DNA of 64,000 nucleotides from assembly GCA_022072445.1 (NCBI GenBank), contig JAJVHV010000016.1, positions 186,001 to 250,000 on the forward strand, read 5' to 3'. Below are positions 1 to 10,630 of this stretch, one piece after another (position 1 is the stretch's first letter; every line of letters begins with the position of its first letter). The notes under the pieces are model-generated. The model made no database searches. It was not told the origin of the DNA and worked only from the letters and a program-made list of their open reading frames with translations. The DNA is from Phycisphaerae bacterium (GTDB lineage Bacteria; Planctomycetota; Phycisphaerae; UBA1845; Fen-1342). Made by a program: the position numbers and the translations under genes.

Positions 1-262
1 GTGCCGCGCGCATCCCCGCGATGACCGCCGTCGCCAGCCCGCGCTGCCCGTGCCGCACGTGGCAGCGCACCGGGTACTCGGCCGCCAGCGCCGCCGCCAC
101 GTCCGCCGTCCCGTCGGGCGAATTATCGTCCACAATCAGCAGCTCGGCGTCGGCCGGCAGCACGCTCGCGAAGACGCGCCGCGCCAGCGGCGCGAGATTC
201 TCGCGCTCGTTGTACGTCGGCACGACGATCGAGCAGCGAATCGGCGCCTCGGCGTTGTTCAT
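1..262 (-). CDS. GT2 glycosyltransferase, C-terminus beyond the left edge
   Basis: Only the first 87 codons are in the window; the gene reads leftward off the edge. The N-terminus shows the GT-A fold start VVPTYNEREN at about residues 13-22 and the nucleotide-sugar site DDNSPDGTA at about 44-52, the pattern of the dolichol-phosphate mannosyltransferase/GtrB branch of family 2. Such enzymes move a sugar from an NDP-sugar to a polyprenyl phosphate or glycan at the cytoplasmic membrane. The ATG at 262 is chosen because an ATG eight bases upstream runs into a stop at once. Any membrane anchor or exact acceptor cannot be judged from this fragment. Confidence 0.8.
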   Translation of the reverse strand, partial: MNNAEAPIRCSIVVPTYNERENLAPLARRVFASVLPADAELLIVDDNSPDGTADVAAALAAEYPVRCHVRHGQRGLATAVIAGMRAA

Positions 263-339
263 TCCGGCATGAACCTATCGCCTGCCGCGGCACCCTTCCA
301 GTCGCGCGGCGTCGGCACGTGCCAGGCTCGCGCCTGCCG

Positions 340-1434
340 CTATGCCCCGGCCACGTTTCGGGCGTTTCCGGTCATGCCCAGCTCGATCAACCGCTCGTAC
401 TGACCCTGCACGATTACCTCGTCTCCCTCCTTCAGCCGCGTGCTCGGCGCCGGGAAGATGCGCTGCACCCCATCCGCCGATTGATACCGCACGACGCCGA
501 GCCGCAGATCGCTGCTCACCTCGCCCACCGTTCGCCCGCACAGCGGCCCGCCCGCGGAAATAGACCAGCGCAGCATGATGAACAGCTCGTCGTCGACGGC
601 GAAGCTGTTGACGATCGTGCGGTCCAGCGCCGCCATCGCAAACGTCGGCGCCGCCAGCGCCGATTGCGAGACCGCGATGTGGATGTCGAATCCTTCGCGA
701 ATCTTGTCCGCCATGTTCTGGTCGAACATCCGCATCACCACGCGGATCGTCGGGTGAATCCGCCGCGCGTCCAGCGCCACCTCCAGATTCGCCAGATCGT
801 CGTTGCTTGCCAGAATGATGCTCCGCGCCGCCGCCACGTTGGCCTGCTCGAGCAGATGCTCCCGCCGGGCGTCGCCGATCAGCAGTGGCGATCCGTCGGC
901 CCGCACAGTGTCCAGGAACTGACACTCCGCGTCGCGCTCGATCACCACCACCGACTCGCCCAGCCGCCGCAGCAGCCGGTAAACCCGAAAGCCCAACCGG
1001 CCCAGGCCGATGAGCACGATGTGACCCGACATCGCCGCAGCCATGTTCATGCACCAGTTCTTCTCGAATCGCCGTCGATCGCGCAGCGTGAACGCAAAAT
1101 CGACGATACCCTCGATGATCAGCGTCAGCCCCAGAATCGGAACGACGAAGAAGATGACACGCAGCGGCAGCGCGTCCGGAAAGGCCTCGGGCGCCTCGCC
1201 GAAGATCAGGCTCCACGTGTAAAACAGCGCCTTGGCCATCGTCGGCCGCGGCGGCCCGTGGTACGCCACAAACAACGCCGCCCCGCCCAGCATCACGGCC
1301 GCCATCACCACGAAGCGAACGCCGAACTGCCGCAGGACCACGCGCCCAAAACACCACTCGCGCCACAGACGATCCAGAAACGGACTTCTCCGCGGCGGCG
1401 GCAACTTCAGGCTGTCGATGCGTAGTCCCGGCAT
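340..1434 (-). CDS. Two-TM RCK/TrkA-N ion channel-like protein
   Basis: A 364-residue protein. Two hydrophobic segments (about residues 40-60 and 90-112) flank a pore-loop-like stretch. A Rossmann RCK domain follows, with GLGRLG near residue 141 and an acidic residue ending strand 2 (VVVIERD), so it should bind a nucleotide; a TrkA-C-like domain closes the protein (KEGDEVIVQGQ). This is the layout of bacterial RCK-gated potassium channels at the inner membrane. The usual TVGYG-type selectivity filter is absent: the expected place reads TWSLIFGEAPE. It may therefore conduct another ion or belong to a CASTOR/POLLUX-like branch. It is a single gene followed leftward, after 77 bases, by the glycosyltransferase. 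Confidence 0.8.
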   Translation of the reverse strand: MPGLRIDSLKLPPPRRSPFLDRLWREWCFGRVVLRQFGVRFVVMAAVMLGGAALFVAYHGPPRPTMAKALFYTWSLIFGEAPEAFPDALPLRVIFFVVPILGLTLIIEGIVDFAFTLRDRRRFEKNWCMNMAAAMSGHIVLIGLGRLGFRVYRLLRRLGESVVVIERDAECQFLDTVRADGSPLLIGDARREHLLEQANVAAARSIILASNDDLANLEVALDARRIHPTIRVVMRMFDQNMADKIREGFDIHIAVSQSALAAPTFAMAALDRTIVNSFAVDDELFIMLRWSISAGGPLCGRTVGEVSSDLRLGVVRYQSADGVQRIFPAPSTRLKEGDEVIVQGQYERLIELGMTGNARNVAGA

Positions 1435-1514
1435 TCTTCGTGGTGCGACCTCACCCGACGGGAGTGACCTTAGCCCCGAATCGCACCCGCGCCTACCCGT
1501 GAGGGCGCGCCCAA

Positions 1515-1631
1515 CCGAAACCCGACTGTCAGGGAGAGGTCGAGGTGAAGTTGCCAGCGAACTTGGCGCCGAACTCCGCCGAGTTCGGCGGCGATCGCCG
1601 TTCGAACTCCTCCCTGACGGTCGGGGCTCGG
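1515..1631. repeat. Imperfect inverted-repeat element in a 551-bp intergenic gap
   Basis: Two 22-base arms (1515-1536 and 1610-1631) match as reverse complements at 19 of 22 positions; the cores are CTGTCAGGGAG and CTCCCTGACGG. Between them lies a second, perfect hairpin with 10-base arms (1567-1576 and 1581-1590, CGCCGAACTC and complement) around a 4-base loop. The layout resembles a dispersed palindromic element. I see no convincing gene in 1435-1985. Confidence 0.65.
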
Positions 1632-1985
1632 CTGGGAATGCAACGTGCGTGAACCGGGCGCGCCATCGCGCGTGATCGCTCGTTTGGATGGGCTGACTGG
1701 CGAATCGCGCCGCGACTCGCTACATTCTGCGGCGTTGCGGCGTGGCGATGCTCGGGCGTCGCCGCCCGTTCGGGCCATTGATTCGTACACGCAAAGCAGT
1801 GCAGCGCGATCGGACGAGTGGACATTTTGCGCGCCGGCCGCGAGGTTTTCGCACCGCTCGGAACATTAGTTGGGAGTCCTCGGCGCAACGGTGCGCCGTG
1901 TCCATCCAGCCGGGCGGAACGTCGGATTTTCCCAGTTGGGGCCTGGAAGTGTCGGCGACCACACTGTCGCCTGGAGGAGTCACTC

Positions 1986-4529
1986 ATGGGACGTAAGTTA
2001 TGGATTTTACTAGGGTTAGTTGCCGCGGCCGCGATCACGCTCGCAGGCTGCCCCACCGAAACCGACACCGACGGCGACGGCGTGCCCGACGCACGCGACA
2101 ACTGCCCAACTCTCGCCAACGCCAACCAGGCGGATGCCGATGGCGACGGCGTCGGCGACGCCTGTGACAACTGCCCCTCCGTCGCCAACGCCGATCAGGC
2201 CGACGCCGACGGCGACGGCATCGGCGACGCGTGCGATCGCCTCGCGGGCGCGACGCGCTCGGCCAATGTCGCGCTGACCTCCGACGACCGGCTGCTGCTC
2301 GTGGCCAACCGCGAGTCCGACAGCCTGGCCGTCATCCAGGTGCGAAACGCCGCCGGCGCCGACGCGTCCGACAAGCTGGCCGAAATCGAAGTCGGACAGG
2401 AGCCGCGCAGCGTCGCGATCGCTCCGGGCGACGTCGAAGCCTACGTCGTGAATTCCGTCAGCGGAACCGTCTCAGTCGTCTCACTCACCGGCGATGACGC
2501 CTTCACTGTGGTCGACGAGATCGCCGTCGGCGCCGAGCCGCGCGGCTGCGCCCTGACACCCAACGGCACGCGCCTCTACGTCGCCAACCTCACCGAGGGC
2601 ACCGTTTCGGTCATCGACACCAAGACGCGCGCCGTCATCGACACTGTCGGCGTCGGCGGAAACCCGTTCGCCATCGCCATCACCAACGACGATGACGCCA
2701 GCGACACCGACGAGACCGTCTGGGTCACGCGCTTCTTCGCCGAACTCATCGACGGCGGCCCGGGCGAGGCTTTCGACGACGGCAAGCAGGGAATCGTCCA
2801 GACGTTTACCGTCGCCGACCCCGACGCCAGCCTGACGTCCGTCCCGCTCGCGCCGATTGCCAACTCCGGCTTCACCGGCGACCGTTCGACCTTCTGCCAG
2901 CAGATCAACGCCGCCGCAGCGAACAACACGTTCTGCCCGGACACCACCGTCGCCGACGCGGCCAATGACACGCTGGATGCCGACCCGCAAGGCGCCTATC
3001 CCAACCAGCTCGGGGCACTGCTCATCCGCGGGGAGCGCGCCTTCGTCCCCAACATCGCTGCCGCCCCCGAGCCGCCGCTCAAGTTCAACGTCAACGTGCA
3101 GGCCCTCGTCAGCGTGATCGACATCGCGGCCAAGGCCGAGGTCGCGGCCGAAACCACCAACATCAACGCCCAGATCAAGGCCGAAACCCAGCCCGCCGAC
3201 GACGTCGCCAACACCGTTCTGACGCGGCTCTTCGGCGGCGACATGATCGACATCGACGCCGATGCCGACGGCGAGAATTTCGTCCTGCTCAGCCGCGGCG
3301 GAAACTACGTCATGCGGGCCACGCTGGACGCCAACGGCGTGCTCGACATCGGCGATCCGAACGTCGTGCGCTTCCAGACCGGCAACATCCCCACCGGCGT
3401 CGTCGTCAGCCACGACGGCAAGCGCTGCTACACCAACAACGAGGTCAACCTGTCGGTGACCGCGATCAACCTGGAGTCGAACACCGTCCTGACGCGCGAC
3501 ATCGCGGCCGGAACGCCCCCCGCCGCCGGCTCATTCGAGCACGGCGTGCTGGTGGGCAAGCTGGTGTTCTTCACCGCGCTGGGCGTCGACGATGACGGCA
3601 TCTTCCAGCAGGAAGTCCGCGACATCGTGCCGCTGAGCTTTCGCAACAAGGCGTCGGATAACGCCTGGAGCAGTTGCTCATCGTGCCACCCCGACGGCCT
3701 GTCCGACGGCGTGACGTGGATTTTCGCCACCGGCCCGCGCCAGACGGTCGCGCTCGACGGTTTCGTCGCCAAGGACAACCCCGCCGATCAGCGCATCAGC
3801 AACTGGAACGCCGTCCGCGGCAGCGTGACGGACTTCAATGAGAACTCGGTCGCCGTGCAGGGCGGCAAGGGCTTCGCCGGCATACCGGCGAATCCGAACA
3901 TCTACAACCACGGCATCACGCAGGGCGCCAGTGACGCACTCGACGCCCAGTCGCTGTGGGTGCAGACCGTTCGCACGTTCAACCAGCCTGCCGCCAGCGA
4001 CAGCGCCGCCTTCGACCGTGGGGCGGCTCTCTTCGAAACCAACTGCGCCACCTGTCACGGCGGCGCGAAGTGGACGAAGAGCCAGGTGATCTATCTCGAT
4101 AACCCGGCCTTCGACGCCGCACCCGTCGCCGGCAGCGTGCCGCGCGATCCGGGCATCACGAACACCGCGGCGCAGATTCGGTCGTACACGGTGGGCGCCA
4201 ACACGCTGACGTTCATCGAGCCGGTCGGGACGTTCAACGCGGCCGACGCGATTGAGATCCGCAGCAACGCGCAGGCCGCGCTGGGCGGCATCGGGTTCAA
4301 CGTGCCTTCCTTGCTGGGCGTGAACTACACGGCGCCGTATTTCCATAGCGGCGCCGCCCAGACGCTCGACGCCGTCGTCGAGCAACACGGCCTGGGCGCC
4401 GGCACGATCGAGAGCACGCTCTCGTCAACGGAGGTTCAGGACCTGCTCACGTTCCTGCGAGCACTCGACGGAGCCACCGAGACGTTCCGCTCCGCCACGG
4501 ACGACTTCCGCGACGCCATCGGCGGCTAG
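1986..4529 (+). CDS. Lipoprotein with TSP3 repeats, beta-propeller and di-haem cytochrome c region
   Basis: The ATG at 1986 has GGAGGA at 1973-1978 and gives a lipoprotein signal ([19 protein letters not shown]) with a lipobox cysteine. Calcium-type thrombospondin type 3 repeats follow ([15 protein letters not shown] and two more). YVTN-like repeats then form a predicted beta-propeller ([32 protein letters not shown]). The C-terminal third has two haem c sites, CSSCH and CATCH, and regions like the cytochrome c peroxidase/MauG group. The 847-residue product should be an exported, lipid-anchored, haem-bearing protein, perhaps an electron-transfer or peroxidase-like enzyme; substrate unknown. 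An upstream in-frame extension to 1818 lacks a signal peptide and is rejected. Confidence 0.85.
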   Translation: MGRKLWILLGLVAAAAITLAGCPTETDTDGDGVPDARDNCPTLANANQADADGDGVGDACDNCPSVANADQADADGDGIGDACDRLAGATRSANVALTSDDRLLLVANRESDSLAVIQVRNAAGADASDKLAEIEVGQEPRSVAIAPGDVEAYVVNSVSGTVSVVSLTGDDAFTVVDEIAVGAEPRGCALTPNGTRLYVANLTEGTVSVIDTKTRAVIDTVGVGGNPFAIAITNDDDASDTDETVWVTRFFAELIDGGPGEAFDDGKQGIVQTFTVADPDASLTSVPLAPIANSGFTGDRSTFCQQINAAAANNTFCPDTTVADAANDTLDADPQGAYPNQLGALLIRGERAFVPNIAAAPEPPLKFNVNVQALVSVIDIAAKAEVAAETTNINAQIKAETQPADDVANTVLTRLFGGDMIDIDADADGENFVLLSRGGNYVMRATLDANGVLDIGDPNVVRFQTGNIPTGVVVSHDGKRCYTNNEVNLSVTAINLESNTVLTRDIAAGTPPAAGSFEHGVLVGKLVFFTALGVDDDGIFQQEVRDIVPLSFRNKASDNAWSSCSSCHPDGLSDGVTWIFATGPRQTVALDGFVAKDNPADQRISNWNAVRGSVTDFNENSVAVQGGKGFAGIPANPNIYNHGITQGASDALDAQSLWVQTVRTFNQPAASDSAAFDRGAALFETNCATCHGGAKWTKSQVIYLDNPAFDAAPVAGSVPRDPGITNTAAQIRSYTVGANTLTFIEPVGTFNAADAIEIRSNAQAALGGIGFNVPSLLGVNYTAPYFHSGAAQTLDAVVEQHGLGAGTIESTLSSTEVQDLLTFLRALDGATETFRSATDDFRDAIGG

Positions 4530-4535
4530 GAAAGG

Positions 4536-4841
4536 CAATGCAGAATGATGAATGCAGAATGCAGAATGTGGATTCGGTGCTGATGCCACAACTCTGCTGT
4601 TGATCGAAACCTGCAACGTTGGAAACAAGAATGCAGAAGGGTCTGGGCTACCGGCCCGCCCTTCTGCATCTTCATTCGTAGCGTCGGCCCTCCGTGGCGA
4701 TACGCCGTAACGTCGGCCCTCTGTGGCCACGGCCGTAGCGTCGGCCCTCCGTGGCCACGCAAGTGCAAAGCGAAAAACGCAGAAGGCGGCTCGCCGTTCC
4801 CGGCGCCGCCTTCTGCATTCTTCATTCTGCATTCTGCATTG
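4536..4841. repeat. Composite intergenic repeat: inverted TGCAGAATG ends around three direct repeats
   Basis: The left end (4536-4568) is built of CAATGCAGAATG-type repeats. The right end (4811-4841) is the same sequence inverted. Inside are three direct copies of a 21-base unit starting GTARCGTCGGCCCTC at 4678, 4707 and 4735, spaced 28-29 bases. The element fills the gap between the lipoprotein and protease genes, which converge on it. I see no gene here. Confidence 0.7.
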
Positions 4842-4849
4842 CCGCCCAG

Positions 4850-7039
4850 CTACGGCGTCGGCGGCAACGACGTCGGATTCGCCGCCGTCTGCGGCCAGAC
4901 CATCGCGCTGGCCAGCTTCGTCCGCAGGAGCAGCAGCGCCGTCTCCAGCATCGGATCGACGTCGGCCGCCTCGACCGGGTCCTTGTTCATCAGCAGCTCG
5001 ATGTCCTCGTCGGAGAGCAGCGGGTCGGGGTCCTCTTCCTCATCCTTGCTCTTCGGCTCGGCCGGCTTGCTCTCGGGTGTCTTCCCCGGCTCGGCCTTTT
5101 CGCCCACCGCCGCGTTCGGCCGGCGGATCACGTCGGAGCGTCGCTGCCGCTCGAAGACCCGCTTGATCTCCTTGGGCATCAGTTTGCACTCGACGTCCGG
5201 ATCGACGCCCCAGACCTTGTCGTTCAGGGCCTTGTGCGGCGAACGCCCGCTCGGCAGCTTGTAGATCGCCGTCGTCAGCCGCATGCGGGCTTCTTCGCCG
5301 ATCGGCAGTACCTTCTGCACGCTGCCCTTGCCGAACGTCCGCTCGCCCAGCACCAGCGCCCGGTGATAGTCCTTCAGCGCGCCCGACAGAATCTCCGCCG
5401 CGCTGGCGCTATTGTCGTTCACCAGCGCGATCAGCGGCACGTCATCAAACTCGGACTTGCCCGCTGTCTTCTGGACCGCCGGATTCTCGCGCCGGCCTTC
5501 CGTCGACACGACCGTCTTGCCGGGCGACAGAAACGCACTCACGACCTCGACCGCGACGTCCAGCAACCCGCCCGGGTTAAAGCGCAGGTCCAAAATCAGC
5601 GCTTTCATCCCCTGTTCGCGGGCCGCCTCCAGTGCCGCCAGCAGCTCGTCGTGCGATTCGGGGCTGAATTGCGTCAACCGGATGTACGCAATGCCCTGCG
5701 GCCGGTCCAGCATGAAATTCCAGCGCACGCCGTCCGAACCCGGCAGCCGATCGACTCCCTTGACGCTCTTGATGTTGATCTGCCGCCGCGTCAGAACAAA
5801 TGGAATCGTCTGCCCCGACGACGGCCGCTGGATCGTCAGCGTCACCTTCGTGTCCGCCGGCCCGGTGATCTCGCGCACAGCGTCGTCCGGCGTCCAACCG
5901 GTGGTCGGTTTGCCGTCGACCTCGACGATCAGGTCGTCCGATTCAATTCCGGCTTCCAGCGCTGGAGAATCCTCGAGCGGCGTCGCGACCTTGAGCCGGT
6001 TCGTGACTTCGTCCGTCCCGAGCTGAATGCCCACGCCGAAGAACCCGCCCATCACGTTTTTCTGGAAATCCTTGACCTCGTTGGGCCAGATCATGCCGCT
6101 GAACTCGTCGAGGCTGCTCACGGCGCCATCGACGAATTCCATCACCAGCACGCGCTCGTCGATTTCGACGCTCTTCTCGTTGAGCTTGCGCATCTCGGCG
6201 AACAGGTCGGCCACGTCCTTGACGCGCATCGACTCGACCTTGGCGAGCCCCGTCATCCGCGCGCGGATCTTCTCCACGAAGAAGCCGCGCAGGTTCGCGT
6301 CGCCCAGCCCCTGAAACACGTCGTGCAGTTTGGGCGTCTCGCAGAGGATCAGCAGGTTGCGCAGCGCCGCCTCGGCCATGGCGCGATAGTCCGGCTCGCG
6401 GTAATACTGCCGGTCCACGTAGGCCAGCGCGTCGCGCACCAGCGAGCGCGTCACACCCTTCACGCGCTCGTCGACGGCCTTCTTGTCGCGATAGAGATAC
6501 TCGACCCGGCGATGCCGCTCCGCGTCCTCGCGCGACTGCTGATACTCCTTGTTGTCCGGATGCAGCCGGGCCAGCAGCGCGTAGTATGCGTCGGCCTTCA
6601 GCCAGGACTGCTCGTTGTGCCAGCGCTGCGCCTCGCGCGTGGCGCGCTCCGTCAGCTCGCCCACCCACGGCTCGTTTCGCAGCGCCGCCTCGTCTTCCGC
6701 GTACCACAGCGCCTTGCCGACGAAGCTCAGCGCCAGGTAGGTCTTCCCCGCCTCCATCGCCGCCTTGGCCTGCTCGAGGTCCCAGGCCAGCGTCTTGGCA
6801 CGAACGTCGTCGCGGCTGCGGACAACACGGTCCAGATAACCGTCCAGCCACTCGTCGACGCGCGTCACCTCCGGGTTCTGCTTCCCGTCCTTGATCAGCT
6901 CCTTGATCGTCTCCCGCCCGCGCTGATAGTCCCCCTTCAGGATTGCGTTGTACGCCGTCGCCAGATCCTCTCCCCAAGCCGCCGGCGACAGAGCCACCAG
7001 CACGGCCAACAGCGCACGACGAGCTGACAGATACAACAT
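4850..7039 (-). CDS. S41 family C-terminal processing protease with PDZ domain
   Basis: A signal peptide (MLYLSARRALLAVLVALS) is followed by about 320 residues of mostly helical sequence, a PDZ domain (VGIQLGTDEV to VTLTIQRPSSGQ) and an S41 peptidase domain. The serine of NDNSASAAE (near residue 543) and the lysine of GKGSVQ (near 571) match the Ser-Lys dyad of CtpA/Prc proteases. The acidic, proline-rich tail is probably disordered. The start is set at 7039 because AGGAAAGG lies about 7 bases ahead of it, whereas ATG 7045 touches that sequence. It should act in the periplasm on tails of exported proteins. The long helical N-terminal part is not found in standard CtpA. Confidence 0.85.
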   Translation of the reverse strand: MLYLSARRALLAVLVALSPAAWGEDLATAYNAILKGDYQRGRETIKELIKDGKQNPEVTRVDEWLDGYLDRVVRSRDDVRAKTLAWDLEQAKAAMEAGKTYLALSFVGKALWYAEDEAALRNEPWVGELTERATREAQRWHNEQSWLKADAYYALLARLHPDNKEYQQSREDAERHRRVEYLYRDKKAVDERVKGVTRSLVRDALAYVDRQYYREPDYRAMAEAALRNLLILCETPKLHDVFQGLGDANLRGFFVEKIRARMTGLAKVESMRVKDVADLFAEMRKLNEKSVEIDERVLVMEFVDGAVSSLDEFSGMIWPNEVKDFQKNVMGGFFGVGIQLGTDEVTNRLKVATPLEDSPALEAGIESDDLIVEVDGKPTTGWTPDDAVREITGPADTKVTLTIQRPSSGQTIPFVLTRRQINIKSVKGVDRLPGSDGVRWNFMLDRPQGIAYIRLTQFSPESHDELLAALEAAREQGMKALILDLRFNPGGLLDVAVEVVSAFLSPGKTVVSTEGRRENPAVQKTAGKSEFDDVPLIALVNDNSASAAEILSGALKDYHRALVLGERTFGKGSVQKVLPIGEEARMRLTTAIYKLPSGRSPHKALNDKVWGVDPDVECKLMPKEIKRVFERQRRSDVIRRPNAAVGEKAEPGKTPESKPAEPKSKDEEEDPDPLLSDEDIELLMNKDPVEAADVDPMLETALLLLRTKLASAMVWPQTAANPTSLPPTP

Positions 7040-7272
7040 GGGCATCCCTTTCCTCGACACAGACGCTCTCCCGGGTCGCGATCCGGCTCGGTCCGCAACC
7101 TGCACTTGTGATCTTAGGACGCTTCTTCTACGCGGCCGGCGTCAAAAAGTGACATCGGCTCACGCACGGGCGGTCGGTATCCGGTCGGCGAAATCGTCTC
7201 AACCCCCTATAATACGCACGTTTGCGGCCGCGAGCGAGTCCGCCCCGCGCCGCCGACAATTGAGACCTTCGC

Positions 7273-7833
7273 ATGAACGCCCTCGCGCCCGCCAGCCCGC
7301 CGGCTCGCGCGCTGAAATCGACCGCTTCTGTTCTGGGAATCGATCCCGGACTGTTGCGCACCGGATATGCCGTCTTATCGGCCGTCCCCGCTCCAAATCC
7401 GCTACGCGAAGCCGGAATCATCCGGCTCAACCCCCGCCAGCCGCTCGAATGGCGGCTGTTCGAGCTGGGCGTCGCCCTGTCCGAACTGCTCGGCACGCAT
7501 CGCCCCGCCGCCGTCGCGGTCGAAGCCCTCTACGCGCATTACAAACACCCCCGAACCGCGATCCTGATGGCCCACGCCCGCGGCGTCGTTTTTGTCGAGG
7601 CGGCCCGCGCCGGAGTACCCGTGATCAACGTCGCTGCCACGCAGGTCAAGAAGACACTCACCGGCCACGGCCACGCGACCAAGGGCCAGATGCAGCGTGC
7701 CGTGGCCGCCACACTCGGACTTTCCGTCGCACCCGAACCGGCCGACGTCGCCGACGCGATCGCGATTGCGCTGTGCGGCGTTCAGCTTCGCGGACGAGGC
7801 GGCCGCGTGCGTCCGATCGGAGGCCCGCGATGA
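7273..7833 (+). CDS. ruvC: Holliday junction resolvase RuvC
   Basis: The 186-residue product is the endonuclease that cuts Holliday junctions in the RuvABC complex during recombination. The RNase H-like catalytic acids are visible: D24 in GIDPGLLRTGYAV, E84 in AVAVEALYAHY, and D158/D161 in EPADVADAIAIAL. It also has the conserved HATKGQM region. Length fits the family with a short N-terminal extension. Its TGA stop overlaps the ATG of ruvA in an ATGA, which implies translational coupling. Confidence 0.95.
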   Translation: MNALAPASPPARALKSTASVLGIDPGLLRTGYAVLSAVPAPNPLREAGIIRLNPRQPLEWRLFELGVALSELLGTHRPAAVAVEALYAHYKHPRTAILMAHARGVVFVEAARAGVPVINVAATQVKKTLTGHGHATKGQMQRAVAATLGLSVAPEPADVADAIAIALCGVQLRGRGGRVRPIGGPR

Positions 7834-8456
7834 TCTGCCGGCTGAGCGGGCGCGTCGCCGGCGTGGGCGATGAGAGCGTCACGATCGACGTCGGTCCGTT
7901 GTGCTACGAATTGCTCGTTCCGGCGGCGGCGCGGGCCGCGCTGTCGGGCATGGTCGGCCGAGAGCTGACGCTGCACACCGTGCAGTACCTCGACGGCAAT
8001 CCGAGCGTGGGCAACCTGCTGCCGCGGATGATCGGCTTTCTCTCCGAGACAGATCGCGCCTTCTTCTGGGAATTCGTCAAGGTCAAGAGCATCGGCATGC
8101 GCAAGGCGCTGCGCGCCATGAGCGTCCCGACGCACCAGCTCGCGGCGGCCATCGAGCAGGGCGACGAGCGCACGCTCGCGACGCTGCCGGAAGTCGGCAA
8201 GCGCACCGCTGCCCAGATCATCGCCCAGTTGCACGGCCGCCTCGCGGCATTCCTGGTCAGCTCGGCTCCGGCCGCCCCGCCGCGCGAATTTGACCGCACG
8301 CAGCGTGTCGCGCTGGAGATTCTGATGCAATGGGGCGACCGCCGCGCCGACGCGGAGCGCTGGTTGACGCAGGCGCTCGAGCTGGACCCGGGCCTGTCCG
8401 ACCCCGAGGCGCTGGTGCGGGCCGCCTATCGCGTCAAGCAAGCGGCCGGAACGTAG
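7830..8456 (+). CDS. ruvA: Holliday junction branch migration protein RuvA
   Basis: The 208-residue protein binds the four-way junction and recruits RuvB. The N-terminal OB fold begins MICRLSGRVAGVGDESVTIDVG. The helix-hairpin-helix part reads VKSIGMRKALRAM and LPEVGKRTAAQIIAQL, and the C-terminal domain III that contacts RuvB ends the protein. The start overlaps the ruvC stop by four bases. The partner ruvB lies 455 bases further on, separated by repeats, so it is not tightly joined to this pair. Confidence 0.95.
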   Translation: MICRLSGRVAGVGDESVTIDVGPLCYELLVPAAARAALSGMVGRELTLHTVQYLDGNPSVGNLLPRMIGFLSETDRAFFWEFVKVKSIGMRKALRAMSVPTHQLAAAIEQGDERTLATLPEVGKRTAAQIIAQLHGRLAAFLVSSAPAAPPREFDRTQRVALEILMQWGDRRADAERWLTQALELDPGLSDPEALVRAAYRVKQAAGT

Positions 8457-8494
8457 CCCGAGATCGGGACGCAAGAAGCAGGAACCTAATGCAG

Positions 8495-8696
8495 TGCCTC
8501 AGAAGTGCCGTGCGGTATTCCGAAGGGGAGCATTGGCCTCCGGCCGGCCCGCATCGGCCTCCGGCCAGGTGCGGACGGCGTTTCGCACCGGCCAGACGGC
8601 CGGCCTGCATCGGCCTCCGGCCAGTGCGGACGGCGTTTCGCACCGGCCAGAGGCCGATGCTCCCCGAACTGAATCGGACGCAATATTTCTGAGGCA
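8495..8696. repeat. 202-bp palindromic element with internal direct repeat, between ruvA and ruvB
   Basis: The ends are perfect 10-base inverted repeats, TGCCTCAGAA at 8495-8504 and its complement at 8687-8696, with GGGGAGCAT and its complement just inside. The middle holds two near-identical 44-45-base direct copies starting GCATCGGCCTCCGGCCAG at 8551 and 8607. It could be a MITE-like or REP-like unit; no gene is visible. Confidence 0.7.
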
Positions 8697-8704
8697 GTAC
8701 ACTA

Positions 8705-8776
8705 GGAAACAAGGGAACAAGGGAACAAAGGGAACAAGGGAACAAGGGGAACAAGGGAACAAGGGAACAAGGGAAC
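8705..8776. repeat. Short tandem repeat, unit AAGGGAAC
   Basis: About nine tandem copies of an 8-9-base purine unit (AAGGGAAC with occasional extra A or G) form a strongly strand-asymmetric stretch next to the 202-bp palindromic element. The rest of the gap to ruvB (8777-8911) shows only a ribosome binding site. Confidence 0.85.
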
Positions 8777-8911
8777 CAGAACACAAGCGCCTGGCCAGCG
8801 GCTACTCGGCATCCTGCATTCTGCGATCTCATACTGCATTCGCCAGTATTTGCCCTTTTGTCGCGGCGTCGCTAAATCTGCTGCTGCTCAGTTGCGGAGG
8901 ACCCGGAAGCC

Positions 8912-9952
<1,041 letters not shown>

Positions 9953-9978
9953 CCGGGACGTAGCGAAAGCCGGCGGGG

Positions 9979-10614
9979 TTATTCCGTCGAGCGAAGCGTG
10001 GCGCTGGCCGGGACGACGCGCGTCGGCATGACGTCGACGATCTTGTCGGCCAGGCCGTAGGCGACGGTGGTTTCCGCGTCCATCCAGTTGTTGCGGTCGC
10101 AGTCTTCGGTCATCTGCTCGATGCTCTTGCCGGTGTGCTTGCAGAGGACGGCGTAAAGCTGGTTCTGCGTGCGGATCATCTCGTCCAGCTCGATCTTGAG
10201 ATCGGTCGCCGGCCCCTGCGCGCCGCCGAGCGGCTGGTGGATCATGACGCGCGAGTGCGTCAGGACGAAACGCCGGCCTTTGGTTCCGGCGGCGAAGAGG
10301 ACGGCGGCCATGCTGGCTGCGGCGCCGATGACGTACGTTGCGACGGGGCAGGGGATGAACTGCATGGTGTCGTAGATGCCCATTCCGCTGTAGACCGATC
10401 CGCCGGGCGAATTGATGTAGAGCTGAATCTCGGCCTTGGGGTCCTCGTTGGCGAGGAAGAGGAGCTGGGCGATGATCAGGTTGCTGAGTCGCGCGTTGAC
10501 TTCGTCTCCCAGGAAAATGATGCGGTCCTTGAGCAGGCGCGAGTAGATGTCATAGGCCCGCTCGCCGCGGCCTTCGCGCTCGACGACGATGGGGATCAGC
10601 TCTGAATATGGCAT
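9979..10614 (-). CDS. clpP: ATP-dependent Clp protease proteolytic subunit, first paralogue
   Basis: A 211-residue serine protease that forms the tetradecameric chamber used with ClpX or ClpA. The triad is visible: S101 in GAAASMAA, H126 in MIHQPLGG, and an aspartate near 173 in [10 protein letters not shown]. The substrate-strand glycines are in [16 protein letters not shown] lies ahead of the ATG. It follows a second clpP by 16 bases and trigger factor further upstream, the tig-clpP order seen in many bacteria. Two ClpP subunits encoded together may form mixed rings. Confidence 0.93.
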   Translation of the reverse strand: MPYSELIPIVVEREGRGERAYDIYSRLLKDRIIFLGDEVNARLSNLIIAQLLFLANEDPKAEIQLYINSPGGSVYSGMGIYDTMQFIPCPVATYVIGAAASMAAVLFAAGTKGRRFVLTHSRVMIHQPLGGAQGPATDLKIELDEMIRTQNQLYAVLCKHTGKSIEQMTEDCDRNNWMDAETTVAYGLADKIVDVMPTRVVPASATLRSTE

Positions 10615-10630
10615 GCTTCGCGCAGCTCCT

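Noticed and set aside
4751-7027. 758-codon plus-strand frame opposite the S41 protease
   Set aside because: The protease on the minus strand has signal peptide, PDZ and catalytic motifs; the opposite frame has no domain.
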